DNA of 63,733 nt, from NCBI GenBank assembly GCA_019449455.1, contig JAGRPO010000064.1, forward strand, positions 1 to 63,733. Direction: 5' to 3'. The translations under genes were made by a program, and so were the position numbers. Source of the DNA: Betaproteobacteria bacterium (lineage in GTDB: Bacteria; Pseudomonadota; Gammaproteobacteria; Burkholderiales; Usitatibacteraceae). Each line of letters begins with the position of its first letter. The stretch's first letter is position 1. Of the stretch, positions 26,634 through 38,359 are shown in pieces. The notes under the pieces were generated by a model, which was not told the DNA's origin, made no database searches, and was given only the letters and a program-made list of their open reading frames with translations.

Positions 26634-28304
26634 ATGCTGTCCGACATCGAGATCGCCCAGAAGGCGAAGATGAAACCCATCGGCGAGATTGCCGGCAAGC
26701 TCGGCATCCCCGATTCGGCGATCCAGCCCTTCGGCCATACCAAGGCGAAGATCTCGCTGGACTACATCAACTCGCTCAAGGGAAAGCCCGACGGCAAGCT
26801 CATCCTCGTCACCGCCATCAGCCCCACGCCGGCGGGCGAAGGCAAGACCACGACCACCGTCGGCCTGGGAGACGCGCTGAACCACATCGGCAAGAAGGCC
26901 GTCATCTGCCTGCGCGAGCCCTCGCTGGGCCCCGTGTTCGGGATGAAGGGCGGGGCGGCCGGCGGCGGCTACGCGCAGGTGGTGCCGATGGAGGACATCA
27001 ACCTGCACTTCACCGGCGACTTCAACGCCATCGCGCTCGCGAACAACCTGCTCGCCGCGATGATCGACAACCACATCAACCACGGCAACGAGCTGGGCTT
27101 CGACGTGCGCCGCATCGCGTGGAAGCGCGTGATGGACATGAACGACCGGGCGCTGCGCGAGATCACCGTCGCCCTCGGCGGCCCGGCCAACGGCTTCCCG
27201 CGCGAGGACGGCTTCGACATCGTGGTGGCCTCCGAGGTCATGGCGATCTTCTGCCTGTCGACGTCGATCAAGGACCTCAAGGAGCGCCTGGGCAACATCG
27301 TCTGCGGCTACACCAAGGACCAGAAGCCCATCCTCGCCAGGGAGCTGAAGACGCACGGCGCGATGGCCGCGCTGCTCAAGGACGCGCTCGCCCCCAACCT
27401 CGTGCAGACGCTCGAGCACTCGCCCGCGTTCATCCACGGCGGCCCGTTCGCCAACATCGCGCACGGCTGCAATTCCGTGCTCGCCACGCAGACGGCGCTC
27501 AAGCTCGGCGACTACGTGGTGACGGAGGCGGGCTTCGGCGCCGACCTCGGCGCCGAGAAGTTCATCGACATCAAGTGCCGCAAGGCGGGCCTGAAGCCTT
27601 CCGCGGTCGTGCTGGTGGCCACCATCCGCGCGCTCAAGTACCACGGCGGCATCGACGTGAAGGAGCTCTCCAAGCCCAACCTCGCCGCCCTCGAGAAGGG
27701 GATCACCAACATCGAGCGGCACGTGAACAACATCCGCAACAACTTCGGCCTGCCGTGCGTGGTGTCGATCAACCACCGCACCGAGGACACGGACGAGGAA
27801 GTCAAGCTCCTCATGGACAAGCTCGCCCACCACGGCGCGAAAGTCGTGCTCGCGCGCCACTGGGCCGAGGGCGGCAAGGGCGCGGCGGACGTCGCCCGCG
27901 AGGTCGTGAAGATGTGCGAGATGCCCAACGACTTCAAGTACGTGTACGAGGAAAGCGCCCCGCTCTGGGACAAGATGAAGGCGATCGCCACGAAGATCTA
28001 CGGCGCCTCCGACATCACCGCGGATTCCAAGGTCCGCGCCCAGATCAAGCGCCTGCAGGAATCCGGCTACGGCCACTACCCGATCTGCGTGGCCAAGACG
28101 CAGTACTCGTTCTCCACGGACGCGCAGCTGCGCGGCGCCCCCTCGGGCCACGTGGTCAACGTGCGCGAGGTGCGCCTGGCCGCCGGCGCCGAGTTCGTCG
28201 TGATGATCTGCGGCGACATCATGACGATGCCGGGCCTGCCGAAGGTGCCCTCGGCCTGCTCGATCGACGTGGGCGACGACGGCAAGATCATCGGCCTCTT
28301 CTAG
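26634..28304 (+). CDS. fhs: Formate--tetrahydrofolate ligase
   Basis: A 556-residue cytosolic enzyme making 10-formyl-tetrahydrofolate from formate, ATP and tetrahydrofolate. The nucleotide loop [19 protein letters not shown] is at about residues 65-83, followed by [23 protein letters not shown], the conserved folate/formyl-phosphate region. [17 protein letters not shown] and [13 protein letters not shown] are further family blocks. Length and all main motifs are normal. AGGAG lies ten bases before the ATG. It is transcribed alone and ends in a strong terminator. The promoter region with FNR-like boxes suggests use of formate when oxygen is low. Confidence 0.96.
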   Translation: MLSDIEIAQKAKMKPIGEIAGKLGIPDSAIQPFGHTKAKISLDYINSLKGKPDGKLILVTAISPTPAGEGKTTTTVGLGDALNHIGKKAVICLREPSLGPVFGMKGGAAGGGYAQVVPMEDINLHFTGDFNAIALANNLLAAMIDNHINHGNELGFDVRRIAWKRVMDMNDRALREITVALGGPANGFPREDGFDIVVASEVMAIFCLSTSIKDLKERLGNIVCGYTKDQKPILARELKTHGAMAALLKDALAPNLVQTLEHSPAFIHGGPFANIAHGCNSVLATQTALKLGDYVVTEAGFGADLGAEKFIDIKCRKAGLKPSAVVLVATIRALKYHGGIDVKELSKPNLAALEKGITNIERHVNNIRNNFGLPCVVSINHRTEDTDEEVKLLMDKLAHHGAKVVLARHWAEGGKGAADVAREVVKMCEMPNDFKYVYEESAPLWDKMKAIATKIYGASDITADSKVRAQIKRLQESGYGHYPICVAKTQYSFSTDAQLRGAPSGHVVNVREVRLAAGAEFVVMICGDIMTMPGLPKVPSACSIDVGDDGKIIGLF

Positions 28305-28357
28305 GGCCGCTCGCGCCGCGGGCCTCGCCCGAAGGGCGCAGGACGCGAAGCGAAACG

Positions 28358-28407
28358 GGGGCCGGAATGCCTTCCCGGCGGGACCGGGAGGCGCTCCGGC
28401 CCCTTTT
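28358..28407 (+). terminator. Rho-independent terminator after fhs
   Basis: GGGGCCGGA (28358-28366) pairs with TCCGGCCCC (28395-28403), with an inner TCCCGG/CCGGGA stem, followed by TTTT. It separates fhs from the kinase gene. Confidence 0.8.
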
Positions 28408-28453
28408 CCCTTGCCGGCCGCGCCCGGGAGATGGGGGCCGCCTGCTTTTTCCC

Positions 28454-28459
28454 TATAAT
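28454..28459 (+). promoter_or_regulatory. -10 box of the kinase gene, giving a leaderless transcript
   Basis: A perfect TATAAT ends eight bases before the A of the ATG at 28467, so the transcript should begin at or next to the start codon. No ribosome binding site precedes the ATG, which agrees with leaderless translation. A clear -35 is lacking. Confidence 0.5.
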
Positions 28460-28466
28460 CCGGGTC

Positions 28467-29747
28467 ATGGAAACCATCGGGAAGTACCAGATCGTCCGGG
28501 AGCTGGGCAAGGGCGCGTCGGGCAAGGTCTACCTCGCCACGGACCCCTTCGGCAACCGGCAGGTGGCCATCAAGGTCGCCTACCCCGAGGCCCTGAAGAG
28601 CTCAGCGGACGGCGCGTTCTACCGGAGCATGTTCCTCAACGAGGCCGCGCTCGCGGGCAAGCTCCACCACCCGCACATCGTCCAGATCTACGACGCCGTC
28701 GTCGAGGACCAGTTCAGCTACATCGTGATGGAGTTCGTCGAGGGCGGCACGCTCGAGAAGTTCTGCGAGCCGTCATCCCTCCTCGACCCGGCGGAGGTCG
28801 CCGAGATCATCTTCAAGTGCGTGCGCGCGCTCGCGTTCGCCAGCCGCCTGGGCCTCACGCACCGCGACATCAAGCCGGGCAACATCCTCCACGTCGACGG
28901 CACCGACATCAAGATCGCGGACTTCGGCGCTTCCATCAATACGGTCTCCGACCGCACGGTCATCTCGAACGTGGGCTCGCCGGCCTACATGGCGCCGGAG
29001 CTCATCACGGGCGGGACGCAGGCCACCGCCGTCACCGACATCTACGCGCTCGGGGTCGTGATGTACTACCTCCTCGCGGGGCGCCTGCCGTTCTCCGGCG
29101 CCACCACGATGAGCGTCATCTACCAGATCGTGAACACCGAGCCCGAGGCTCCCAGCGTCCATCGCCAGGGGCTGCTCCCGGATCTCGACGCCATCACGCT
29201 CAAGGCCATGGCCAAGGACCCGGCAAGCCGCTATGCCTCGTGGGAGGAGTTCGGGCAGGCGCTGGCCGAGGTGTGGAAGAAGCTGCACCAGGCGGGCGAG
29301 CGCGAGCAGTCCGACACCGAGCGCTTCAATCTCTGCCGCTCCCTGTCCTTCTTCAAGGATTTTCCGGAGAACGAGCTCTGGGAAGTGCTGCGCATCTCGA
29401 AGTGGCGCAAGTTCCCGCCCAACACGCCGCTGATCAAGGAAGGCGACCACGGCGATTCCTTCTTCATCCTGGCCGGGGGCTACGTCCGCGTGACGAGGGG
29501 CAAGCGCACGCTGAGCGTGCTGTCGGCCGGCGACTGCTTCGGGGAGATGTCCTACCTCGCGCACAAGGACGCGCCGCACCGCTCCGCGACGGTCACGACG
29601 ACCTCCGACTGCATCATCGTCAAGATCCGCGCCGAGGACCTGCGCGCCGCCTCGCTCTCCTGCCGGCGCCTTTTCGACGAGCGCTTCCTCAACACGCTCG
29701 TGGAACGGCTCGAGGCCGCGAACGAGCAGCTCGCGGTCATGTCCTGA
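28467..29747 (+). CDS. Ser/Thr protein kinase with cyclic-nucleotide-binding domain
   Basis: A 426-residue Hanks-type kinase fused to a CAP-like domain. Kinase motifs are all present: glycine loop GKGASG (14-19), Lys36 in VAIKV, HRDIKPGN (132-139), DFG (152-154) and APE after it. Residues about 300-425 form a cNMP domain with GDCFGEMSYLAHKDAPHRSATV, which keeps the phosphate-binding Glu and Arg, so it could bind cAMP or cGMP. No membrane segment is present, so the protein is cytosolic. An upstream in-frame ATG at 28431 is less likely because the -10 box would then be coding. A cAMP-gated bacterial kinase in one chain is uncommon. Confidence 0.9.
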   Translation: METIGKYQIVRELGKGASGKVYLATDPFGNRQVAIKVAYPEALKSSADGAFYRSMFLNEAALAGKLHHPHIVQIYDAVVEDQFSYIVMEFVEGGTLEKFCEPSSLLDPAEVAEIIFKCVRALAFASRLGLTHRDIKPGNILHVDGTDIKIADFGASINTVSDRTVISNVGSPAYMAPELITGGTQATAVTDIYALGVVMYYLLAGRLPFSGATTMSVIYQIVNTEPEAPSVHRQGLLPDLDAITLKAMAKDPASRYASWEEFGQALAEVWKKLHQAGEREQSDTERFNLCRSLSFFKDFPENELWEVLRISKWRKFPPNTPLIKEGDHGDSFFILAGGYVRVTRGKRTLSVLSAGDCFGEMSYLAHKDAPHRSATVTTTSDCIIVKIRAEDLRAASLSCRRLFDERFLNTLVERLEAANEQLAVMS

Positions 29748-29754
29748 GGCGCGG

Positions 29755-30243
29755 CTAGCCTCCGAGCAGCCAGGCGGTCGCGAACACGCCGACCATCAGG
29801 AACGCGAGCGTGAGCTTCGCCACCGAGCCGAGCAGCAGTCCCAGCCACGTGCCGAGCCCCGCTCGCCCGGCATGCAGCAGCTTCCGGTTGGCGGCGAGCT
29901 CGCCCGCGACGGCCCCGACGAACGGGCCCAGCACGAGGCCGGGCAGCCCGAAGAAGATGCCGACGATCGCCCCCAGGGTCGCCCCCAGGACCGCGCGCGG
30001 ACTGGCCCCCATCCTCTTCGCCCCCAGCGCGGAAGCCGCGAAGTCGGCCGCCACGGCGAGCGCGGTGAGCAGCCCCAGGATCACGATCGTCACCGCGCCC
30101 ACGCGCTGGAAGCCGTCGGCCCAGGCCGCGAGCAGCAGGCCGGCGAAGACGAACGCGACGCCGGGGAGGACGGGAAGCACGGTCCCGGCCAGTCCCGCGA
30201 TGACGAGGAGGACGGCGACGACCTGGAAGACGAGAGGATCCAT
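29755..30243 (-). CDS. DUF456-family membrane protein
   Basis: A 162-residue protein that is nearly all membrane: helices at about residues 7-40, 48-72, 83-110 and 130-160. The Gly/Pro pattern VIAGLAGTVLPVLPGVAFVFAG and GIFFGLPGLVLGPFVGAVAGEL, with a cytosolic ANRKLLHAGRAG turn, is the DUF456 signature. Function is unknown. It is convergent with the kinase gene (7-base gap) and divergent from glcD. Confidence 0.88.
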   Translation of the reverse strand: MDPLVFQVVAVLLVIAGLAGTVLPVLPGVAFVFAGLLLAAWADGFQRVGAVTIVILGLLTALAVAADFAASALGAKRMGASPRAVLGATLGAIVGIFFGLPGLVLGPFVGAVAGELAANRKLLHAGRAGLGTWLGLLLGSVAKLTLAFLMVGVFATAWLLGG

Positions 30244-30324
30244 GACGGGAGAAAGTCCTGTTGCCGCGGGGCGCCGGCGGGGTCCGGCCCCCATGCTATC
30301 GTATGGACGCCTTCCCCTGCCGCC

Positions 30325-31812
30325 ATGACCGCGTCCCCCCAACTTGTCGCAATACCCGAGCGCCGGGCCTCGGTCTCGGCGGCCCTCGCCGCCTGCCTGC
30401 CGGCGCACTCGGTGCTCACGGCGCGCGAGGATCTTCTCCCGTACGAGTGCGACGGGCTGTCGGCCTACCGGCAGACGCCGCTGGTGGCCGCGTTGCCGGC
30501 CACGGTGGAGGAGGCGGCCGAGGTGCTGCGCGTGGCCCGCGAGACGGGCACGCCGGTGGTCGCGCGCGGCTCGGGCACGGGGCTGTCCGGAGGGGCGCTG
30601 CCGCTCGCCGACGGCATCCTGCTTTCGCTGGGCAAGTTCAACCGCATCCTCGCCCTCGATCCGCTCGCCCGGACGGCGCGCGCCCAGCCCGGCGTGAGGA
30701 ACGCGCAGATCACGGAGGCGGCCGCGCCGCTGGGCCTCTACTACGCCCCCGACCCCTCCAGCCAGATCGCCTGCTCCATCGGCGGCAACGTGGCGGAGAA
30801 CTCCGGGGGCGTGCACTGCCTCAAGTACGGCCTCACGGTGCACAACATCCAGAAGGTCCGCGCGCTCACCATCGAGGGCGACGACGTCGAGTTCGGCTCG
30901 GACGCGCTCGACGCGCCGGGCTACGACCTGCTCGCGGTCATGACCGGCTCCGAGGGGCTGCTCGCGCTCCTCATCGAGGTGACGGTGAAGCTGCTTCCGA
31001 AACCGCAGACCGCGCAGGTCGTCATGGCCTCCTTCACGAACGTGGAGTCGGCGGGAGAAGCGGTGGCTGCGGTGATCGGCGCAGGGATCGTGCCCGCGGG
31101 CCTGGAGATGATGGACAAGCTCGCCACCGCCGCCGTCGAGGACTACGTGCACGCCGGCTACGACCTCGCTGCCGAGGCGATCCTGCTGTGCGAGTCCGAC
31201 GGCACGCCCGAGGAGGTGGCCGAGGAGATCGCCAAGATCGAGGAGGTGATGCGCAAGGCCGGCAGCACCGGCTTCGCGGTCTCGCGCAGCGAGGCGGAGC
31301 GGCTGAAGTTCTGGTCGGGGCGCAAGGCCGCCTTTCCGGCGGTCGGCCGCATCTCGCCCGACTACTACTGCATCGACGGGTCGATCCCGCGCGGGGCGGT
31401 CGCGCGGGTGCTGCGGCGCATCGGCGAGCTGTCGAAGCACTACGGCCTTCGCTGCGCCAACGTCTTCCACGCGGGCGACGGCAACCTCCACCCGCTCATC
31501 CTCTACGACGCGAACGTCCCCGGCGAGCTCGAGAAGACCGAGGAATTCGCGGGCGAGATCCTCGTGCTGAGCATCGAGGTGGGCGGCACCATCACCGGCG
31601 AGCACGGCGTGGGCGTCGAGAAGATCAACCAGATGTGCGTTCAGTTCAGGCCGGCGGAGCTCGCGCAGTTCCACGCCGTGAAGGCGGCCTTCGACCCGCA
31701 GGGGCTCCTCAACCCGGGCAAGGGGGTGCCCACGCTCAACCGCTGCGCGGACTACGGCGCGATGCGCGTGCGCCGCGGCGAGCTTCCCTTCCCCGACCTG
31801 CCGCGGTTCTGA
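30325..31812 (+). CDS. glcD: Glycolate oxidase, FAD-linked subunit GlcD
   Basis: A 495-residue flavoprotein of the VAO family. The PP-loop region VVARGSGTGLSGGALPLADG (about 79-98) and PDPSSQIACSIGGNVAENSGG bind FAD, and the C-terminal domain has NVFHAGDGNLHPLI and GEHGVGVEKI, the catalytic-domain signature of the GlcD/D-lactate dehydrogenase group. It would oxidise glycolate to glyoxylate and pass electrons through GlcE/GlcF to the membrane. The downstream paralogue, glcE and glcF follow with almost no gaps. The ATG at 30325 lies 80 bases from the divergent DUF456 gene. Confidence 0.9.
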   Translation: MTASPQLVAIPERRASVSAALAACLPAHSVLTAREDLLPYECDGLSAYRQTPLVAALPATVEEAAEVLRVARETGTPVVARGSGTGLSGGALPLADGILLSLGKFNRILALDPLARTARAQPGVRNAQITEAAAPLGLYYAPDPSSQIACSIGGNVAENSGGVHCLKYGLTVHNIQKVRALTIEGDDVEFGSDALDAPGYDLLAVMTGSEGLLALLIEVTVKLLPKPQTAQVVMASFTNVESAGEAVAAVIGAGIVPAGLEMMDKLATAAVEDYVHAGYDLAAEAILLCESDGTPEEVAEEIAKIEEVMRKAGSTGFAVSRSEAERLKFWSGRKAAFPAVGRISPDYYCIDGSIPRGAVARVLRRIGELSKHYGLRCANVFHAGDGNLHPLILYDANVPGELEKTEEFAGEILVLSIEVGGTITGEHGVGVEKINQMCVQFRPAELAQFHAVKAAFDPQGLLNPGKGVPTLNRCADYGAMRVRRGELPFPDLPRF

Positions 31813-33284
31813 TGAACGCCGTCGCGCGCCCCGCCACCCGCACCGACGCCCTCGCGGCGCTCGCGGCCGTGCGCCCCCCGGTGCGCGTCGTGGCCGAGCG
31901 CGACGAGCTCGCGGCCTTCGAGATGGACGCGTACATCCAGAGGCGGCAGACGCCCCTGGCGGCCGTGCTGCCGGACACGGAGGAGCAGGTGTTGCAGATC
32001 GTCGGGTCCCTCGGGCGCCTGGGCGTCCCGATCGTCACGCGCGGCGCCGGCACCGGGATCTCGGGCGGCGCCACGCCCACCGCGGACGGCGTCATGCTCG
32101 TCCTCACGCGCATGCGCGCCATCCTTTCGGTCGACGCCGCCGCGCGGCTGGCCACCGTGGAGCCGGGAGTGCCCAACGCGCAGGTGACGGTGGCCGCGGA
32201 GCCCGTCCGCCTCTACTTCGCGCCGGACCCGTCGAGCCAGGTGATTTCCTCCATCGGCGGGAACGTCGCCGAGAATGCCGGCGGCGTGCATTGCCTCAAG
32301 TACGGGCTCACGGTGCACAACGTGGCGGGCCTTCGCGTCATCGACGGCGACGGCGACCTGCTCGAGGTGGGCGGCGAGGGGCTCGATTCGCCGGGTTACG
32401 ACATCCTCGCGGTCATGAACGGCAGCGAGGGCAACCTGGGCGTCGTCACCCGGGCCACGCTTCGGCTGCTGCCGCGCCCCGAGGCGACGGAAACGATGCT
32501 GGCCGCGTTCGACACGACGAAGGCCGGCGCCGAGGCGGTGAGCGCGATCATCGGGGCGGGCGTGATTCCCGCTGCGATCGAGATGATGGACCGCGTGGTC
32601 ATCGACGCGTGCGAGCGCTACATGGCCCTGGGCCTGCCGAAGGCCGAGGCGCTGCTGCTCGTGGAGGTGGACGGCGGCGCCGAGGAGACGGCCGAGACGC
32701 TGGCGTCGGTGAAGGCGATCCTCGCCTCGTGCGGCGCCACGGAGGTGAGGGTGGCGAAAGGCGAGGAGGAGCGCGCGAACCTGTGGAAATCGCGCAAGGG
32801 CGCCTTCGCCGCGCTCGCGACCGTGATGCCGGACTACTACACGATGGACGGCACCATCCCGAGGCGCGCGCTGCCGGAGGTGCTCGAGAGCATCTACGCG
32901 CTGGGGCGCGAGTACGGCATGGTGATCGGAAACGTCTTCCACGCGGGCGACGGCAACATGCACCCGTGCATCTTCTACGACTCGGCGAAGGCGGGCGACC
33001 TGGAAAGGAGCGAGGAGCTGGGCGGAAAGATCCTCGAGCTCTGCATCGACCACGGCGGCACCATCACCGGCGAGCACGGCGTCGGCATCGAGAAGCTGAA
33101 GGCGATGTGCCTGCAGTTCCGTGACGGCGAGATCGCCGCGTTCCACGACGTGAAGCGCGCCTTCGATCCCGAGGGCATCCTCAATCCGGGCAAGGCGGTC
33201 CCCACGCTCAAGCGCTGCGCCGAGTGGGGCGGCCTGCACGTGCACGGCGGCCGCATGCCGCGCCCCGACATCCCGCGGTTCTGA
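31812..33284 (+). CDS. Second GlcD-like FAD-linked oxidase
   Basis: A 490-residue paralogue of the preceding protein. It has the same FAD segments (TRGAGTGISGGATPTADG, PDPSSQVISSIGGNVAENAGG) and the same GDGNMHP and GEHGVGIEK motifs. The ATG overlaps the glcD stop by one base (TGATG), so the two are coupled. A tandem pair of GlcD-type subunits with one GlcE and one GlcF suggests either two substrates (for example glycolate and D-lactate) sharing an electron module, or a heteromeric complex. Sequence cannot decide. No sign of decay is present. Confidence 0.88.
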   Translation: MNAVARPATRTDALAALAAVRPPVRVVAERDELAAFEMDAYIQRRQTPLAAVLPDTEEQVLQIVGSLGRLGVPIVTRGAGTGISGGATPTADGVMLVLTRMRAILSVDAAARLATVEPGVPNAQVTVAAEPVRLYFAPDPSSQVISSIGGNVAENAGGVHCLKYGLTVHNVAGLRVIDGDGDLLEVGGEGLDSPGYDILAVMNGSEGNLGVVTRATLRLLPRPEATETMLAAFDTTKAGAEAVSAIIGAGVIPAAIEMMDRVVIDACERYMALGLPKAEALLLVEVDGGAEETAETLASVKAILASCGATEVRVAKGEEERANLWKSRKGAFAALATVMPDYYTMDGTIPRRALPEVLESIYALGREYGMVIGNVFHAGDGNMHPCIFYDSAKAGDLERSEELGGKILELCIDHGGTITGEHGVGIEKLKAMCLQFRDGEIAAFHDVKRAFDPEGILNPGKAVPTLKRCAEWGGLHVHGGRMPRPDIPRF

Positions 33285-33286
33285 CC

Positions 33287-34345
33287 ATGACCGGACAATT
33301 CATCACGGAGCTGGCCGAGCGCGTCCGCGACCACGCGGCGCGCAAGGCGCCGCTGCGCATCCGCGGCGGCGGCACGAAGGACTTCTACGGCGCGCGCGTC
33401 GAGGGTGCGCCCCTGGAGATGGCGGGCTACGCCGGAATCGTCGCCTACGAGCCGCGCGAGCTCGTGCTCACCGTGCGGGCGGGAACGCGCCTCGCCGACA
33501 TCGAGGCGGCGCTCGCGGCCGAGGGGCAGATGCTCGCCTTCGAGCCGCCGCGCTTCGGGGCCGCGGCCACCATCGGCGGCACCGTGGCGTGCAACCTCTC
33601 GGGCCCGCGCCGCCCGTACGCCGGCGCCGTGCGCGACTTCGTGCTGGGCGCGCGCATCGTCAACGGCAAGGGCGAGGACCTTTCCTTCGGCGGGCGCGTG
33701 ATCAAGAACGTGGCCGGCTACGACGTCTCGCGGCTCATGGCCGGCGCGCTCGGCACGCTGGGCGTCCTCACGGAGCTCTCGTTCAAGGTGCTTCCCCGGC
33801 CGCCGGCGCAGGCCACGCTCGCCTTCGAGATGGACGAGGCGCGCATGATCGAGACCGTGAACCGGTGGGCCGGCCAGCCGCTGCCCCTGTCGGCCACGGC
33901 GTGGGAGGCGGGCGTGCTGCGCGTGCGGCTTTCGGGCGCGTCGAGCGCGGTGGCCGCGGCGCGCGCGAAGCTGGGGGGCGCCGAAGTGGCCGACGGCCCC
34001 GCGTACTGGGAGGACCTCCGCGAGCACCGCCTGCCGTTCTTCGCGGCGGACCGGCCCTTGTGGCGGCTGTCGGTCGCGCAGACCGCGGCGCCGATCGCGT
34101 TGCCGCATCCCCACCTCGTCGAATGGGGCGGGGGGCTGCGCTGGGTGAGCGGGGCCGTCGAGACGGCTCGCGCGCGCGAGGCGGTCGCCGGCGCGAAAGG
34201 CCATTCGACGCTGTTCCGCGGGGGAGACCGCGCCGCGGGCGTCTTCCATCCGCTCACCCCCGCCATCGCGAAGATCCACCGCCGCCTCAAGGACGCCTTC
34301 GATCCGGCCGGAATCCTCAATCCCGGCCGCATGGACAACTTCTGA
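33287..34345 (+). CDS. glcE: Glycolate oxidase subunit GlcE
   Basis: A 352-residue FAD-binding subunit, shorter than GlcD because it lacks most of the C-terminal catalytic domain. The loop LRIRGGGTKDFYG and GAAATIGGTVACNLSGPRRPYAG bind FAD, and VRDFVLGARIVNGKGEDLSFGGRVIKNVAGYD is the diagnostic GlcE segment. The end FDPAGILNPGRM matches the family. It starts two bases after the second GlcD gene and is followed by glcF after nine bases. It would take part in glycolate oxidation at the inner face of the membrane. Confidence 0.9.
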   Translation: MTGQFITELAERVRDHAARKAPLRIRGGGTKDFYGARVEGAPLEMAGYAGIVAYEPRELVLTVRAGTRLADIEAALAAEGQMLAFEPPRFGAAATIGGTVACNLSGPRRPYAGAVRDFVLGARIVNGKGEDLSFGGRVIKNVAGYDVSRLMAGALGTLGVLTELSFKVLPRPPAQATLAFEMDEARMIETVNRWAGQPLPLSATAWEAGVLRVRLSGASSAVAAARAKLGGAEVADGPAYWEDLREHRLPFFAADRPLWRLSVAQTAAPIALPHPHLVEWGGGLRWVSGAVETARAREAVAGAKGHSTLFRGGDRAAGVFHPLTPAIAKIHRRLKDAFDPAGILNPGRMDNF

Positions 34346-34354
34346 ACGCAGCCG

Positions 34355-35593
34355 ATGCAAACGAACCTCGCCGACTGGATCAAGGACACGCCCGAGGGCC
34401 GCGAAGCCGACGCGATCCTGCGCAAGTGCGTGCATTGCGGCTTCTGCCTCGCCACCTGCCCCACCTACAACCTGCTGGGCGACGAGCTCGACAGTCCCCG
34501 CGGGCGCATCTACCTCATGAAGCAGGTCCTCGAAGGGGCGAGCGTCACCGTGCGCACGCAGGTGCACCTGGACCGCTGCCTCACCTGCCGCGCCTGCGAG
34601 ACGACCTGTCCGTCGGGCGTCCAGTACGGCCGCCTCGTCGACATCGGGCGCGAAGTGGTGGAGAAGAAGGTGCCGCGAGGCTTCCTCGACCGCGCCTTCC
34701 GCCGCCTGCTGCGCTTCTCGTTCCTCTCCGGGCCGCTGTTCGCGTCCGGCGTGGCGATGGGCCGTGCGCTGCGCCCGCTCCTTCCGGCCGCGCTCGCGAG
34801 GCAGGTGCCGCCGCGGCGCGAGGCGGGAACCTGGCCGGCGGCGCGCCACGCGCGCAGGATGATCGTGCTCGACGGCTGCGTGCAGCCGACGCTGGCGCCG
34901 GACATCAACGCGGCCACGGCAAGGGTGCTCGACCGGCTCGGCATCTCGCTCGTGTCCGTGCCGCAGGCGGGCTGCTGCGGCGCGATCGAGCACCACCTCA
35001 ACGCGCAGGACGCGGCGCTCGCGCGCATCCGCCGCCAGATCGACGCATGGTGGCCGCAGGTCGAGGCGGGGGCCGAGGCGATCGTCATCACGGCGAGCGG
35101 CTGCGGCACCATGGTCCAGGACTACGGGCACCTGCTCGCCTCCGATCCGGCCTACGCGAAGAAGGCGGCGCGAATCACCGAACTCGCGAAGGACGTGGGG
35201 CAGGTGGTGGCGGCCGAGCGCGAGGGCCTCGCGAGGCTGCTGGCGGGGAAGGCGCCGGTCGCGCAACCGCTTGCGTATCACGCTCCCTGCAGCCTGCAGC
35301 ACGGGCTGAAGCAGAAGGGCATCGTCGAGGCGATCCTTCGCGAGGCCGGCTTCTCGCTCGCCTTCGTGCCCGACTCGCACGTGTGCTGCGGCTCGGCGGG
35401 CACCTATTCGATCCTGCAGCCAGAGCTCGCGGGGCGGCTGCTCGCCAACAAGGTGCAGGCCCTCGAATCGGGGGGGGCCGAGGCGATCTGCACGTCCAAC
35501 ATCGGCTGCCTGTTGCACATCGAATCGGGCGCCTCGAAGCCGGTGTCGCACTGGATCGAGCTGCTCGACAAGCGGCTCGCGACCGGGGGCTGA
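34355..35593 (+). CDS. glcF: Glycolate oxidase iron-sulfur subunit GlcF
   Basis: A 412-residue electron-transfer subunit. Two [4Fe-4S] motifs are intact: Cys25/28/31/35 (CVHCGFCLATCP) and Cys75/78/81/85 (CLTCRACETTCP). Two CCG domains follow, with GCVQPTLAPDINAAT, AGCCGAIEHHL and VCCGSAGTYSI, the layout of heterodisulfide-reductase-like electron carriers. It would pass electrons from GlcD/GlcE to quinone. It is the last gene of the operon; an FNR-like box for the next gene starts seven bases after its stop. Confidence 0.92.
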   Translation: MQTNLADWIKDTPEGREADAILRKCVHCGFCLATCPTYNLLGDELDSPRGRIYLMKQVLEGASVTVRTQVHLDRCLTCRACETTCPSGVQYGRLVDIGREVVEKKVPRGFLDRAFRRLLRFSFLSGPLFASGVAMGRALRPLLPAALARQVPPRREAGTWPAARHARRMIVLDGCVQPTLAPDINAATARVLDRLGISLVSVPQAGCCGAIEHHLNAQDAALARIRRQIDAWWPQVEAGAEAIVITASGCGTMVQDYGHLLASDPAYAKKAARITELAKDVGQVVAAEREGLARLLAGKAPVAQPLAYHAPCSLQHGLKQKGIVEAILREAGFSLAFVPDSHVCCGSAGTYSILQPELAGRLLANKVQALESGGAEAICTSNIGCLLHIESGASKPVSHWIELLDKRLATGG

Positions 35594-35600
35594 CCCCGCC

Positions 35601-35614
35601 TTGACGCAGGTCAC
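35601..35614 (+). promoter_or_regulatory. FNR/Anr-like box before the P-type ATPase gene
   Basis: TTGACGCAGGTCAC matches TTGAY-N4-RTCAA at nine of ten fixed positions. At a class II spacing the -10 would lie near 35636-35641, where CACAGT is only a weak match. Predicted start near 35649, before the ATG at 35671. Confidence 0.4.
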
Positions 35615-35670
35615 GGCGCCCGGCTCGCGGGGTGCCACAGTGGGAATGTCGATCCTGCGGCAGCGAGGCC

Positions 35671-38352
<2,682 letters not shown>

Positions 38353-38359
38353 AGCCGGG

